The notes under the pieces were generated by a model. It ran no database searches. It was not told the origin of the DNA and saw nothing but the letters and a program-made list of their open reading frames with translations. The position numbers and the translations under genes were made by a program. A stretch of 64,000 nt of DNA. It comes from Parelaphostrongylus tenuis. Lineage: Eukaryota > Nematoda > Chromadorea > Rhabditida > Metastrongylidae. The stretch's first letter is position 1. Each line of letters starts with the position of its first letter. Below are positions 49,861 through 61,736 of this stretch, piece by piece. The stretch lies in contig JAHQIW010007201.1 of assembly GCA_019055375.1 (NCBI GenBank), positions 124,001 through 188,000 of the forward strand, written 5' to 3'.

Positions 49861-50597
49861 TCTCAATACTCGTAGATATTCGAGTATATTTATAACAATA
49901 TGTCACTGATAAAAAGCAGTAAAAAATAAAGAGTTCAGTTTGAATTACAGATCCAAAAATTAGTTCAGCAGGCAACTTGTTATTATTAGCAGCTTGCGGT
50001 CATAGATTTTGATCAGTTACATTACAATACTTGTTTGGGCAATTAGTTTACCGAATCCGTGACCGCTATCGGTTAAAACTGACATCGCGCACCCGACTGA
50101 CCCACATACCGTGGCGTACCTTCCGATCACATGACTTGACTTACAAATTGACGGCCAAATAAGCAAAGACAGGGACATCCACGATTTTTTGAAGCTGTGC
50201 TTGCACACAACTGATGACTCGCTTCTCACGAGTGATCAGGACAAAAGGCGACCATCAGAATGAAATCACTAAAATTCGCGTAATAGATTCAGGTGGGACA
50301 ACCCCTGCTTACTCTATACGCTCAGTGTTCTATAAGCTCTGACGCTGTGCGATTCCTAGTGTCTTCCGCACAGACAAAGGTCTGCCTATTACAAATAGCT
50401 CTCAGTCATGACTAAAACAACTCTTGAGACTATGCGAACGACCGATTGAAGAAGATCTAACGAAGTGTATTGTCACTAATCGTAATAAGGTACCACTAGA
50501 ACGCTTTTATTACCTATTCGATTGTCAATACCATGCCCGGGTTCCGGGATAGAACCACGGCCACGCGTATTCTACTGAGCACGTCGAGCCACTAGGA

Positions 50598-50898
50598 TAA
50601 AGGATAAAGATAAAGCTCTCGGCGTTGATCAATCCCTGAGGGATGCGCCATACATTCGACTTCAATTTTAAAATTCGTTTGAGGTGATTGAATGCATATC
50701 AGGCCTTTACAATGACTCGCGATGGCCTGCCGCTGAACCGAGTCAGTGCTGCTTATCCTCCTAGACAAGTCTGAGACCTGCCTTGTACCAACTTACCGAC
50801 CCCGAAGAAATGGACGGCTGGTGAGCCATGAGCAGGAGATCGAACATTGGCCTCGTGCGCGACACAGAGCACCTCTAACCACTGCGCCACATGCGCTC
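50598..50898 (-). mobile_element. tRNA-derived SINE (family 1), full copy
   Basis: The 3' tail on the minus strand is a run of TTTATC(C) units (50598-50618). The head complement, CACCTCTAACCACTGCGCCAC, is intact at 50866-50890. Close match to the 60.5 kb copy. Confidence 0.8.
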
Positions 50899-51390
50899 TA
50901 CTGTAAAAATGTTAAATAGTATATTTTGACGACGTATTTTCAGCCTTTCATGAGGTTTGTAATGGCACTTATATAGGATATACATATGCTGTCAGGATGC
51001 ATCAAATTTCAAGCGAGATCTTGAAAAAACAGTCGAATACATTCCTCGCAATTCCTCATAACACTTCAGTCATCAATATTTCCATTATCCATATGTCCAC
51101 TTTTTTCGCACGATTTGACTTTTGAACGGTTACAACGACATCGCTATTAGTAAGGAATTATGATTACGATTTTCACCTCTTCCTCACCAAGGACATAGGA
51201 TCTCAACACCTGATGTATAGGCACGAGGTCAGTTTATTCACAACATCGATTATTTCAAGTTAAAACGCCTTCTTAAGAATTTGAAGAATTCAAACGACAT
51301 ACAATCTACTCAGTCAAAATGCTTCATTTGCCGGAAAAGAAGTTATCTATCAATTTATTTACAAAACCCGTCATCACAACTTCTCTTGTT

Positions 51391-51543
51391 GCGCGGATCC
51401 CAATACTTCTAGCACTCGGTTCGTTTTTCGTCTTCTTTTCGAATGACGCAGAATACTGGTCGAGCATTGGAGAATGATTAGGGTGGAGCTCGGTTCCGAG
51501 CGCCGCGACGAGCATCACAACCACTCGACCACGGCGCCCTAGT
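51391..51543 (-). mobile_element. tRNA-derived SINE-like repeat (family 3)
   Basis: The minus strand starts GGGCGCCGTGGTCGAGTGG, then TTGTGATGCTCGTCGCGG, and ends AAAAGAAGACGAAAAACG. It shares head and tail with the plus-strand copy at 22583. Confidence 0.6.
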
Positions 51544-52388
51544 TCCTTTTCTGTCGTGAAGGAAAATGATAAATAGATTTGCTTTGCATCTAAAATATTG
51601 TAGATACCGTACTCTGTCTCCGGCCGCAACTTTATGTTAGCTAGTCGACGACTGCTTTGCCATCTACTCAAGAGACGGGCAAATGTGAAAACCTGAGCCC
51701 CGCTTGTGAACGTTGAGACCAGCCTGTCCAAAAACGAACACACCACCAAAAACGGCTTTCAAGACAAAGTAAGAAGGTCACACCGGTTCATTACCTTTCC
51801 CCACACTTTTCACAGATCTCTCTTGAATTCCTTTGCAATAAAGTCCTAGAGTTATGATACTTACTGTCTTTTGCTCAGACACTCATCGGCAGTTCTCGAC
51901 TAGACAGTGATCCGTTGTCTTGCAAAAAGTACTTCGCCATGACGGCGAAAACTTTCGCGACTATGCAAAAAACCAAATGAAAAAGATCTAATAAGATTAG
52001 ACTTGGTGATAGGAAGAATCTAGAACGATTTCATTGCCCAGTCAACTGTCGGAACATGAATGAATCACTCTGTTGATGAGCGGACACACCAACAATTCAT
52101 GAGAACACTTTTCCAAACGTCGTACATGATAAGAAACGAAAACCTCGTCACAGATGAGCACCATGCATTATATAACACAATCGATCCGTACATCATCAAA
52201 GAGGTAACAGAAATGTCACACATAAACATCACTCTCCACCTGCTAGACCCTTAACCTCTTGCATTAGAGCCTATGACAGTGTTTATAGAACAGGTCAAAG
52301 GAAGACATTGTAACTCCTTAGAACAAAAGGGAAAACTAACGGTCAACATTAACGCCGTCATCTACAGTAATGAATCTTTGCCTTTCTA

Positions 52389-55300
52389 TTAAACACCGTG
52401 AATTACTTCTCGAAACTCAATCTTACATACTGGAAACATGCGATATTTCATTAATGTTGTAAATTTCACATTGTTAGCTTTTGGATAATTGCTTCTATAG
52501 AATCCAGTTACGTCCATCCGATGCTTGAGCAGAAGATGCGAGTAGTACCTTAAAAAGTAGACTCGTAAGTACAATTTGAGTGTCACATATCCCAGAAATA
52601 ATTTCGACATTAGCAATAGAAGGCTAACGAAATGCATGGAGTAAAAGAATGCAGTTTCTAAAACGAGAAAATTCCACCCATCCATGAATCAGTTGTACTG
52701 ATAAAAGATTAACACTTTCAAGACGAAATATATCCATTTGAGTACACAATTTTCTAGTCTTTATCGCTGGAAAAAAACCTTTCTTTTTTTCATAAACTTT
52801 TGGTATATTATGCGAAAACTTAGATCTTGGCGGATTTCAACATTGTATTTGGCTCATGAAAGACTTTTTTGATGCTCTACAACAGCGAAAATAACACTAT
52901 ATTTTACACTCAGTTTGTTTTATTTGCTGAACTAGGGTCTGCGGCAAGTTCTTCGTTGGGTTATTGGTAGTCGTTTGATAGCCCAATCTCAACAACTTTA
53001 TCGATGAAATTCGCTTTTAGAAAAGTCTTCATAGAGCGCTGTCAAAGCGAAGAAAGTCACGTTTTGCATTCCGAATAATTAGCCCATCGTTTGAACATCG
53101 TAGCGGGTTTAATCAGCGATACAAAACAAAGAGAAAGTTCACACCTATAAAAAGAAAGCAAAGTTGTTCTACAGTCCTACTTCAACGAATCTGAAAATTT
53201 TCCTGCAACAGAAAAAAAAGTTCGAAACAGAGACCACATCCCTTCCATGTGACTTGCCCATTGAGGGCAATAGTTTGAATCGCAAGCACAGCGTCATTCA
53301 AGAGGCGCGCAATTTCGTTATTTACTTAGGATATTTATTAGCCGTTTCGGAAGAAATTGTGGGTTTTTTGTACTAGAACTGTGGAAGAGACTTTGCTCTG
53401 TCGTTCTATAAGTACAAATTTCTTCTTTGCTTCACTTTGTTGAACAAACCCTGCACTATGTTTAAGCGATGGGGTAACCATTTTGACGGGATAAGTGGTC
53501 TTCTTGTCGCTCTAGCAGCTTTATATGTGAACATTTCGAGATTAATGCTAGCATTAAAATCCTCGGAATTTGGGCTATCGAAAGAATACCATTAATTCAA
53601 CGAAGAGCCACCCTCAGACTCCAGCAGAGCAATCAAATCCAACTGAGTGTGAAACATATTATCAATTCTGCCGCTACAACACAATATGAGAGGCTTCTCA
53701 GAAAATGCACACAGTATTGAAATCATCAAGATTTGAGCTATTAATGACTAATAGAAGTTTGAAGGAGAAGTTTTTTTCCAACAAAAAAGGCTTCCATAAA
53801 ACGATGTAAGCAATTGAATGAACTGTGCCTCGAAAGAGTTAGTGAACTAGCCAAAGATAGATATTCGATGGAAAGAAACGTTAAAGTGCGAAAATTTTAC
53901 CCATTTATGACTACTAATCCACAAAGAGTTACATAAAAAAATCAAATTTGACACTTACTGGGTGGGAAAGTCAAAATTCACTTCACAAGCATTGCATTTC
54001 TCGCCTGCAAGCTGCGTTTCAGTGGCGAGGTATTGGTCATCGAAATAGAACGATAATTGCACGTCCAAAATGCTGCCACCATGACTAACAACTAAACACA
54101 TAAAGTTAAAAGTGGACTTAAGGATGGATAACCGATAAAAAATTATGCGATCTAAAAAAAGAATAGTAAATTCTTGAAAATACAAGGTGCACGAGTCTAA
54201 TGAACAGTTAAAACTGTTCATCCACAGCAAATTATGCATTCAGAAGTACACTGTACAAACACTGAAGTGCTCCTTCTTTTTTGGAGAAGATATGTTACTC
54301 AGACGTTCAGAAAACATTCTGTCATTTTCATTCCCAAAAACCTCTCGTTTTATTTATCGTCCTCATAACGCCACGCATCAGCCAAGCAGAACGAACGTTG
54401 ATCTATTTCGACAACGCCTGTGAAAAGATTGGTCTTCAACTAAATCTAACGAAAACGATGTTCATGAGGAACGGTGGGTTTTGAATACCCATTCACGCTC
54501 AACGAAACGACAATCTCCGAATGTTCCAGTTACGTCTATCTAGGTTTTGAAAACAATATGATGAACGACCTAGCTCCAGAGTTAAGCAGGAGGAAACGAA
54601 CGGCTTAGGAAACGTTTTATGAGCATCGAGGATGTAGTGAAGAGGACAAAGAACATCCGACTCCGTGCCCACCTTTTCGACTCGATGACTATCCCTGCCC
54701 TGACGTATGCAGCAGAAACCTGGTCGATACGTAAGCAGGATGAAAAATCACTTGGCGTTAGTGAACGCGCAGTCGAAAGGTCGATGCTAGGAAAAATCCG
54801 TATTTCGCAAATGAAAGGATCCGAAGTTCCGACCTACGTCAACGATCGAAGATCAGAGAGGCCGTTCTACACGTCAGGATATCGAAAATAAGGTGGGCCG
54901 GACACGTGATGCGCTCCAACAACCGATGCACAAAAGCCGTCACCGATTGGATTCCTCGGGATATCAAGCGCTCTGCAGCAAGACCACTGATCTGATCTCT
55001 TCACGAAAGGCATAGAAGGGAAGTATGATGCTCAGCGAATCCCTAGAGCGAGGAGGACCCACTGGGCTACCTTTGCCTGCGATCGGGAAAAATTGAAGTG
55101 GTGCTGGTATCCATTCGAGTCACTCGACGATCAACGGGACGACAGCTGATGATGCAGGTGATGTTCATTACTCAAATGCGCTCGTACGTTAGCCACCGAT
55201 TTTGAAGGGAGATTAACTAATTTTGTTACAGTCTTCTTTTAGTTTATCATGGCGAAGTTTGATGAAGATCGGTTTTTCCAAAAAACAGTAGTAAGTTTAT

Positions 55301-58112
55301 ACCTTCATAATCGGCTGTTTTTAAGCCTAGCTCAAGGCAATATAATCAGACAATAGTAAGTAGTTACAAAAGTTAGATTACGTACTGTGTTCTATAGCAT
55401 CCACTGGAATACTAAACGGTTCCTTGACACAATATGGACACTTTTCGCTATTTAAAGGACCAATAGAGTATCCGGTGTTCGTCTCTCTCATTAGGGATAG
55501 CTGAAGCGGTGATAACGTCTTGGCTGATGACGAAGGAGAGGGCTCGTCTACTAATCTTGAGGATATCAAGGATGTAGTATCGATATCTGAAATGAATACA
55601 ACTCATAGTGGAAGATCGACTCTATAATGCTTATTCGTCAAAAACTAGATCACTAAGGAAAAAAAACCGCAAATTATACTTTCTGCATACCATAGGTTGG
55701 ATGACTAACTGTAGTAAAATCTTAACCGCTGATACCTTAATTTATCTACGCGATTATGACATAATTAACAATCCTCACTTATTGCTAGCGGTAGGTAGAA
55801 GATATAATCAGACAAATTGCAGATTAAAGTCGCTTAGCAAGTTTTGCGTATTATGATTACGAACATGAGATCAAAAAGAGTTATAATGAAACTTTCTGGT
55901 TTGTTTTCACAATGACTTTTCTCAACTACAACCATCTGATATCTTAATTAGCTTGGTTGAAGACTACTTCAGCACTATCAAAGTACACTTCACGATAACC
56001 GATCGCCCGCTCTAGAGCAGAAATCCCGCTTCTCTAGGCAAAAAAACCTTTCCACACAAAGTCTATTGCCCTGAGCAAGTATCCTAAAAAGTAAACAGCT
56101 CGAAGGACTTTTTCGTCTGCAATAGTACACATATACATATCAACATGTGACAAAGCATGTCAACAGAAGAAAGAAAGGAACCTTTGTCTTTAGTTGGAGG
56201 TTTTCGTTTAGCTATCGGTATCGCTTGATCTCTCATTGCCGTCATAGCTGTATGCTCATCCTGAAATCGAAAGACCAAAACTACTGTAATTCACTGATTC
56301 AAAAAACTCAGATTTCTGAGCGATTGTTTCCATTTTTCATAAAGCGACATGCATCTAACAGCGCCCTGAATAAACCCTTTTTTCACTGGTCTGCTTACAC
56401 TATGCCGATATGCAAATTTCTACCGATAACGTCTTGACACCATCTCCCTCATCGGAAACGCAATTATTCCAATCCGTCGTCTGAACAACTCATTCCTGTG
56501 ATTTGCTTCTGGCAGTCCCATCGAAACAAATATTATGAAGTGCCTACTTTCGATCGGCACTTTGCTCAGACTGTTTTCATGGAATGCAATAGGCAATGAT
56601 CATCTGATAAATAAACGTTCTCTGAGAATGAGCACTGCCAAATGATATGACCTCATTCAGTGAAGCCTCACTGCGCTAGATTCAGCACCGTGACACTACT
56701 AAGGTCTACATCGGAAGAAAGAAGGAAGAGTCGTGGACAACCGAATCAACTCACTGCACTTCGTTTCATTTTTCTTTAGATTGCAGTCTAATCAGTTTGA
56801 TTGCAGTAGTGGGATTTACACATGACTTACCAATTTTCTTTTCCTTAATTCTCTCCGTTTTCGAGCCGCTTCCATTTTGCGTAACCTTTCGCGCTCTGCT
56901 TGCAGCTCCTCCTCCCGTTCCTTTTCTCTAATATACAGCCTTCGTTCTTCACGATGCGATCTTTCCAACTTTTCAGCTCCTCGAGAACGACTATTTGCTC
57001 GATTTCTCAATTCCTTCTCTAATTCCTCAGATGGTCGAAGCGAAGAGGACCCTAGAAGAGATTAGTTAGTAATCAACTGTGCAACTATTTCACGGTGTAT
57101 TAAGATACAATTTAGACGCAACACTGTGGATGTCGATGCTGTACCAGCACAGCAATGTAGAAGTTTTGAATTCTTTCTAATTGTAAGGGAACAGATGAAA
57201 AACCGATCGCATCAGCTGAAGAGAGATTTTCAAACCGGCGACTGGGCTGTAGCCTGCAGTCTCAGCTTGCAAATGATAACTAACACTCCTATGAAAACTT
57301 CTTCTCCAGCGAATGAGGTTCGTTTTTTATTTCTTCCCTCGCGATGAGAAAGAGCCCAGTTTCGCTTAATCTTTATCACTGATATAGGGTCTTCGGCGGA
57401 ACCCTTAGCTTAGGGTGACCTTTTGCTAATTAATATTCATTAACTTCGTATTCCAAAGTGTATGAACGAGGCTTGACACTTACCGCTGCTTTTACCAGCG
57501 TCATCCGAACGAGAATGGCCTATCTTTCCTGGCTTCGCATCAATTTTTTTCAACTTCTCACTTGCTTTCCTTTCAGCCTAAATGCGATAAACGATGAGTG
57601 GGTAACTTAAAGCTGACAAAGTAGAAAAGATCTGCCAGTTTCGAACAAAAACAGAGAAAAAGAACTGTTACAATAAACATAACTCTCACCTCACTTTTAT
57701 CGAAATGATAAATCTGGTAGATGAGGGCAAATGACTGATGAGCGATGAGATGTTTCTGATACTCATGGCGCTCACGAAACAAATCGCCACATATGAAACA
57801 CAGATGATGTTGTAATTCGGCGGCTGAGCGACGCTCATTATTCCTATAAGCCAGATAAAATCTCCGAACTATTGTGTACAAGACTCAAGACAATCCTAGG
57901 AGAAGAGTTGACGAGTTTCGCTATAGAGACTACGAAGAACTGGACTGCCGGTCGACAAACGAGATAAAGAAATATGGGATAAAACTACAGTACAATTGCA
58001 CATCCCAGTGATTTCTGGGCAAATCTGCAGAAAAGTTGAAAGGAAAGGAACCTGATAACGAGCTTACAACTCACAAAAATCGACTCAACACTTACCTCAG
58101 ATACATTCCCAT
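52389..58112 (-). CDS. Three-finger C2H2 zinc-finger protein with coiled coil
   Basis: Exons: 58112-58096 (ATG, MGMYL), 57843-57690, 57577-57484, 57051-56831, 56260-56182, 55586-55386, 54091-53959 and 52548 to 52431 or 52389. All phases agree (339 codons to 52431). Finger 1: C-x2-C-x12-H-x3-H (LCFICGDLF...HLIAH). Then a Lys/Glu/Arg coiled coil of about 70 residues (REKEREEELQAERERLRKME). Finger 2: CPYCVKEPFSIPVDAIEH then IVSH, split by an intron. Finger 3: CNACEVNFDF...SHLLLKH, also split by an intron. The exon structure builds each finger correctly, strong support for the model. The last exon either splices at GTATGT or stops at TAA (52389). The acceptor TTCCTTACAG lies just upstream of the ATG, consistent with trans-splicing. 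Nucleic-acid or protein binding is inferred; I recognise no ortholog. Confidence 0.7.
54322..55152 (+). pseudogene. RTE-type LINE reverse-transcriptase 3' fragment
   Basis: Plus-strand fragments match RTE reverse transcriptases abundant in hookworm genomes: VLITPRISQAERTLIYFD, CEKIGLQLNLTKTMFMRNG, ISECSSYVYLGFENNM, NDLAPELSRRKR, SIEDVVKRTKNIRLRAHLFD, PALTYAAETWSIRKQDEKSL, RAGHVMRSNN, KAVTDWIPRDIKR. The catalytic FADD block is degraded and frames shift. It is 5'-truncated, as LINE copies often are, and sits in the intron between the 54091 and 55386 exons of the zinc-finger gene, on the opposite strand. Confidence 0.8.
57186..57340. mobile_element. Short family K element
   Basis: GGGAACAGATGAAAAACCGA at the left pairs with GGTTCGTTTTTTATTTCTTC at the right; ACTAACACTCCTATGAAAAC and TTCTTCTCCAGCG mark the family. 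Only about 155 bp, so most of the interior is lost. Intronic in the zinc-finger gene. Confidence 0.6.
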
Positions 58113-58123
58113 GTCGACGTGTT

Positions 58124-58920
58124 CTGTAAGGAATAAGCGACAAAAATTCCAAACTTCTTCTTAAAATGTCACTTAAACAAGACTCTAAATCATGATAGAA
58201 ATAACACAAAACCGAAAAACAACAGATATTCGGTGATTCTGAACCACTTTGAAGTATAAAAAACCAAAACACCATCAATATGTAGTTTATCTCGACGTTG
58301 CAGTCAATGAAAAAAGTTAAAGTATAACCGGACCATCAACTTTTTCAGAGAACTTACAAAACCAGGAGTGAGCGATAAATCTGAGGCACCAAAATTACTA
58401 CAGTATTTCGAATGATATTCCTAGACTCTCGCCAAATTGGATAGTGAACGTCACTCGTACATGAGTACCAGCTAAATCTACCAGATCAGATGGGTTGCTT
58501 GCGCAGAAATGAATTTCAAAAATCAAAGTCGTATGGAATTATTACGATACATGTGAAGCTGAGCAAAACAAGGGATAGATTAGGCAACAGGAACACAACA
58601 AAACGAGTCTTTAAATAGAATAGTAGCGAGTGCACTTTATGGAGTATTGACAAGAGCAATACCAAGACAGCCTCACGAACGCTAAGATACCTGTCTTTTT
58701 ATGATTGTATTTTGAATAGGATTTTAGCATCAAAAAAAGGATTGGAAATAAATAAAGATCAAAATTCTACTTTCTATAACCTCGGCATAATTAATTGTTA
58801 TATGCAAATCGAGAAAACTTTTCTTGAATAGCTGACGCCAGGTTGGTAGTTTAGTCGTAGAAGTTCGGCTGACGTTTCGGCGACCCGCCTTCTTCAGCCT
58901 TCAGTACAATCTGCGCGAAG
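58124..58920. other. Upstream region of the zinc-finger gene; no other gene seen
   Basis: The pyrimidine-rich tract ending TTCCTTACAG (minus strand, 58124-58146) is the likely trans- or cis-splice acceptor. Beyond it is AT-rich DNA. At 58870-58900 a GACGTTTCGGCGACCCGCCT motif resembles termini of other dispersed repeats here. Confidence 0.4.
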
Positions 58921-59250
58921 TTTGAAGCCTTTCCGAGCTTCATAAGTCAGAGCCATACATACGTTTCGGCGGTCTCGTCCGCTTCATCAGCGGCTCACGT
59001 CCCACACTGAACCCTACTTTCTAGCAAGGGGACACGTAGGTGAAAGCAAGGTTTGAATATGTAGAAATCCATCTCACTGACTGTTTTTTGGAGAAAAGTG
59101 GTGACAACACAATGTCACGTGCTAACATCATACGTCTCTCATTCCTGCTATGAAGCGGGGTTCAGAGTAGGGAGTGAGCCACTGATGAAGCGAGCAATAG
59201 CGCCGAAACGTACGTATGCTCTGACGTATGAAGCTCTAAGAGGCTTTGAA
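58921..59250. mobile_element. Non-autonomous inverted-repeat element
   Basis: Left TTTGAAGCCTTTCCGAGCTT, AGTCAGAGCCATACATACG, TTTCGGCGGT, CGCTTCATCAG. The right arm is its complement (TGATGAAGCGAGCAATAGC, CGCCGAAACGTACGTATGC, TCTGACGTATGAAGCTC, GAGGCTTTGAA). Arms are about 100 nt. A related arm lies at 30690-30800. Confidence 0.65.
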
Positions 59251-59736
59251 TATTTTCACAGATCACAATGAATGTTTAAAGTGAGGTTAAAACAGTCGCT
59301 GGAAGAAAAAGTTTAAACATTGTGATTATCAAAACGACAGCAGCAACGGGAAATAACACACAGAAGGGTTTTTTTTCTAATAAATAAGAATAACTTATAG
59401 TGTAGAATAGGAAAGAGAAAAAAAGACCGACTTCTTCACACAGTGCCATGAAATCGACTTTCCGGCGAACGTTGTGAAGCGAGACGCTTCCTGTAGATCT
59501 CCTCGTCTTTCTTGAAGAGTTTCACTTGATTCGATAGATCTATTCGGAATTCACCCTTTTCACCATAACGACAATACAAGTCAAAATCAGGCGAAATTAT
59601 CCGTTTTCAGGTCGTACACTATATCGGGAGTCGGGATACCGAACTCTCTGAAAAGCTTTCTAATCAGCGATAGCTCGACTCACTAGAGATTATGATCTCC
59701 TCCAACAACAGGAAACATCGTTTTTTGTAGTTATGC

Positions 59737-60833
59737 GGGGACAAATGAAAAACCGATCTCATTCGCTGGAGAGAAAGTTCTCACAGGAATGTTAGTAACC
59801 ACTCAAGGCTGAGATTTCAGGCTACAGCTTCATATCGCCGGTTTTCAAAAATACCCTTTTTTGGTGTTGCTAAAGAAGGAGATTTCCTTGCGTTGCAGAC
59901 GCGCATGCTTCTCGCCGGATAGAGCTCTTTCTTTGGACTGTCAGTAATCATTCGATAGCGTAATCGTTTCTGATTCCAACGCTGCTTACATCATGCAAAG
60001 ACCGTTTCTCTGCAACGCAGCAGGTAAAATAAGTTGTTTCGCGTATGGGAGCAAGGTCTTTGGCCAATTCACGTGCCCGCGCGCAAGACATTCACGTGCG
60101 ATGACGCGATGACCATCGATTTTTCTGGTGCACGAGCGTGTAGAGAAGTATAGCACCAGCAGTTCACGTGGGCGCCTCACGCACACGTACGTGGATTGGC
60201 CAAAGAGGCTTCGCAGATGGGATTTCATCTTATTTTACCTGCTGCGTTGCACATAAACGGTCTTTTCGGGATGTAAGCATAGCGCTGAAATCAGCAACGA
60301 TTACGCTATCGAATGATCTCTGATAGCCCAAATAAAGAGCTCTGTCCGAAGAGAATTATGCGCGTCTGCAACGCAAGAGAATCTCCTTCTCCAGCAGTGT
60401 CAAAGGAAAACCGGCCACGTGTGGTTTGCCATTTTCGATTGATCACTAACACTCCTATAAAAGGATAAAAGGGATAAAGCTCTCGGCGTTGACCAATCCC
60501 TGAGGGATGCGCCATGCATTCGACTTCAATTTTTAACTTTGTTTGAGATGATCGAATGCATATCTGGCCTTTACAATGACTCGCGGTGGCCTCCCGCTGA
60601 ATCGAGTCAGGGCTGCTTATCCTCCCAGACAGGTCTGAGGCCAGTCTGGTACCAATTTACCGACCCCGGAGGGATGGATGGCTTGCTGAGCCATCAACGC
60701 GAGATCGAACCATTGACCTCGTATGCGACGCAGAGCACCTCTAACCACTGCGCCACATGCGCTCTTAACATTCTTATACTCCTACGAAAAGTTCCTCGCC
60801 AGCAAATGAGATCGATTTTTTTAAATGTTTCCT
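59737..60833. mobile_element. Family K long-TIR element interrupted by a SINE
   Basis: Left end GGGGACAAATGAAAAACCGA, CATTCGCTGGAGAG. The right arm starts ACCGGCCACGTG, GATCACTAACACTCCTAT, is broken by the SINE at 60464-60768, and resumes at CTCCTACGAAAAGTTCCTCG to AAATGTTTCC. The interior has another inverted pair (60042-60110 versus 60150-60240) around GTTTCTCTGCAACGCAGCAG. Confidence 0.65.
60464..60768 (-). mobile_element. tRNA-derived SINE (family 1), nested insertion
   Basis: Full copy: tail TTTATCCCTTTTATCC, body, and head with AGAGCGCATGTGGCGCAGTG and B box GGTTCGATCTC. Flanks repeat a CTCCTAYRAAAAG block (60452-60463 and 60779-60791), the expected target-site duplication from LINE-type retroposition. 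It lies inside the right arm of the family K element. Confidence 0.85.
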
Positions 60834-60927
60834 CATAACCGAATAATACCGGAGACATTTATACGAGGCACCACAAGAAAAGAATCAGAGAGAAATCAGA
60901 GATGTAGACTGGTGTGCAAAAACGTTT

Positions 60928-60999
60928 GCGTCAGCCGGGATTTGAACCCAGATCCTATTGTTTCCGATAGCTTGTGCTTAACCGTTGCACCACCGACGC
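60928..60999 (-). tRNA. tRNA-like SINE head (probable pseudo-tRNA), left copy
   Basis: 72 nt. The acceptor stem GCGTCGG/CTGACGC pairs 7/7 with one G-U. D stem GTGC/GCAC pairs 4/4; T arm CTGGG-TTCAAAT-CCCGG pairs with one G-U. A box TGGTGCAACGG and B box GGTTCAAATCC fit pol III consensus. The anticodon arm has no proper 5-bp stem with a 7-nt loop, so no anticodon is assigned. Confidence 0.5.
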
Positions 61000-61035
61000 T
61001 CGTCTTGCACTCCACTCTTTCCAAGCTACAAACGA

Positions 61036-61107
61036 GCGTCGGTGGTGCAACGGTTAAGCACAAGCTATCGGAATCAATAGGATCTGGGTTCAAATCCCGG
61101 CTGACGC
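61036..61107 (+). tRNA. tRNA-like SINE head (probable pseudo-tRNA), right copy
   Basis: Same 72-nt fold as the left copy, on the opposite strand, with one visible difference near the anticodon arm (GGAATCAATAGG versus GGAAACAATAGG). The 3' flank continues into SINE body (AAACGTTTTTGCAC) rather than a T-run terminator. Confidence 0.5.
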
Positions 61108-61499
61108 AAACGTTTTTGCACATCACTCTACATCATTGGGTTTATTTAAACATCATAACACCGCAATCGGCGGTCAACTAAAGATGATTTCCGATTGAAA
61201 ACTAGAGAGTTAAGAAGAACAGAGGAAAAATTCACAGAGCATCGCTAAGAAAAGATAGATAACGAAAAACATAGAGGTTTCCACCAGCCGTAAGAATAAA
61301 CTCACACTATCAACACAGCAAACTGCGACATTGAAGAGAAAAGTTGCGCCGGAGACTCTCCATAAATCAGCGAACGCCTCTTTTTGGCTCTTGAACATAA
61401 TCCGATCCCGATTTGGCAGAAACTTGGCAGTCGAAAATAGTCGCCGTAAGCACCACTGCATTCCCCGTTCGCCGAGGACCTGAGATAGAAATTTTCCGA

Positions 61500-61630
61500 G
61501 AGAAATTTCGTAAGAAAAAAGAGGGAAAAAGAAAAAGAAGTGGGAAGAAAGAACGCAGAAAGGAGAGGGAGGAGAGAAAAACGGATGAGGAAATGAAAAG
61601 AGAAGAAACAAAAAAAAAAAAAAAACTCGA
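61500..61630 (+). repeat. Polypurine tract upstream of the U1-type zinc-finger gene
   Basis: About 120 bp almost purely A/G on the plus strand (AAGAAAAAAGAGGGAAAAAG onward), ending in an A-run of about 16. It lies some 110-240 bp before the ATG at 61737. Open frames here are compositional. Confidence 0.7.
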
Positions 61631-61736
61631 GAGTGCTCGTCATGTCCAATGTGCCGAACGCATTCACGTACAGCGCGCTATTTTTCGAAACAGGTTTTTT
61701 TTCGCATCTGGGCAGTTCTCCCCGTTCCGTTCCCAT

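Larger units (their letters stand above)
60901..61183. mobile_element. Head-to-head palindrome of two tRNA-like SINEs
   Basis: Left half GATGTAGACTGGTGTGC, GTTTGCGTCAGCC; right half is the near-exact complement ending CACTCTACATC, with an extra body to GCGGTCAA at 61183. The spacer between heads is about 36 nt. The tRNA parts differ at very few positions, implying recent origin or ongoing sequence homogenisation. Confidence 0.8.

Noticed and set aside
60928..61107. A pair of functional divergent tRNA genes
   Set aside because: The anticodon arm does not form, no T-run terminator follows, and the sequence continues into SINE body, so they are tRNA-derived repeat heads.
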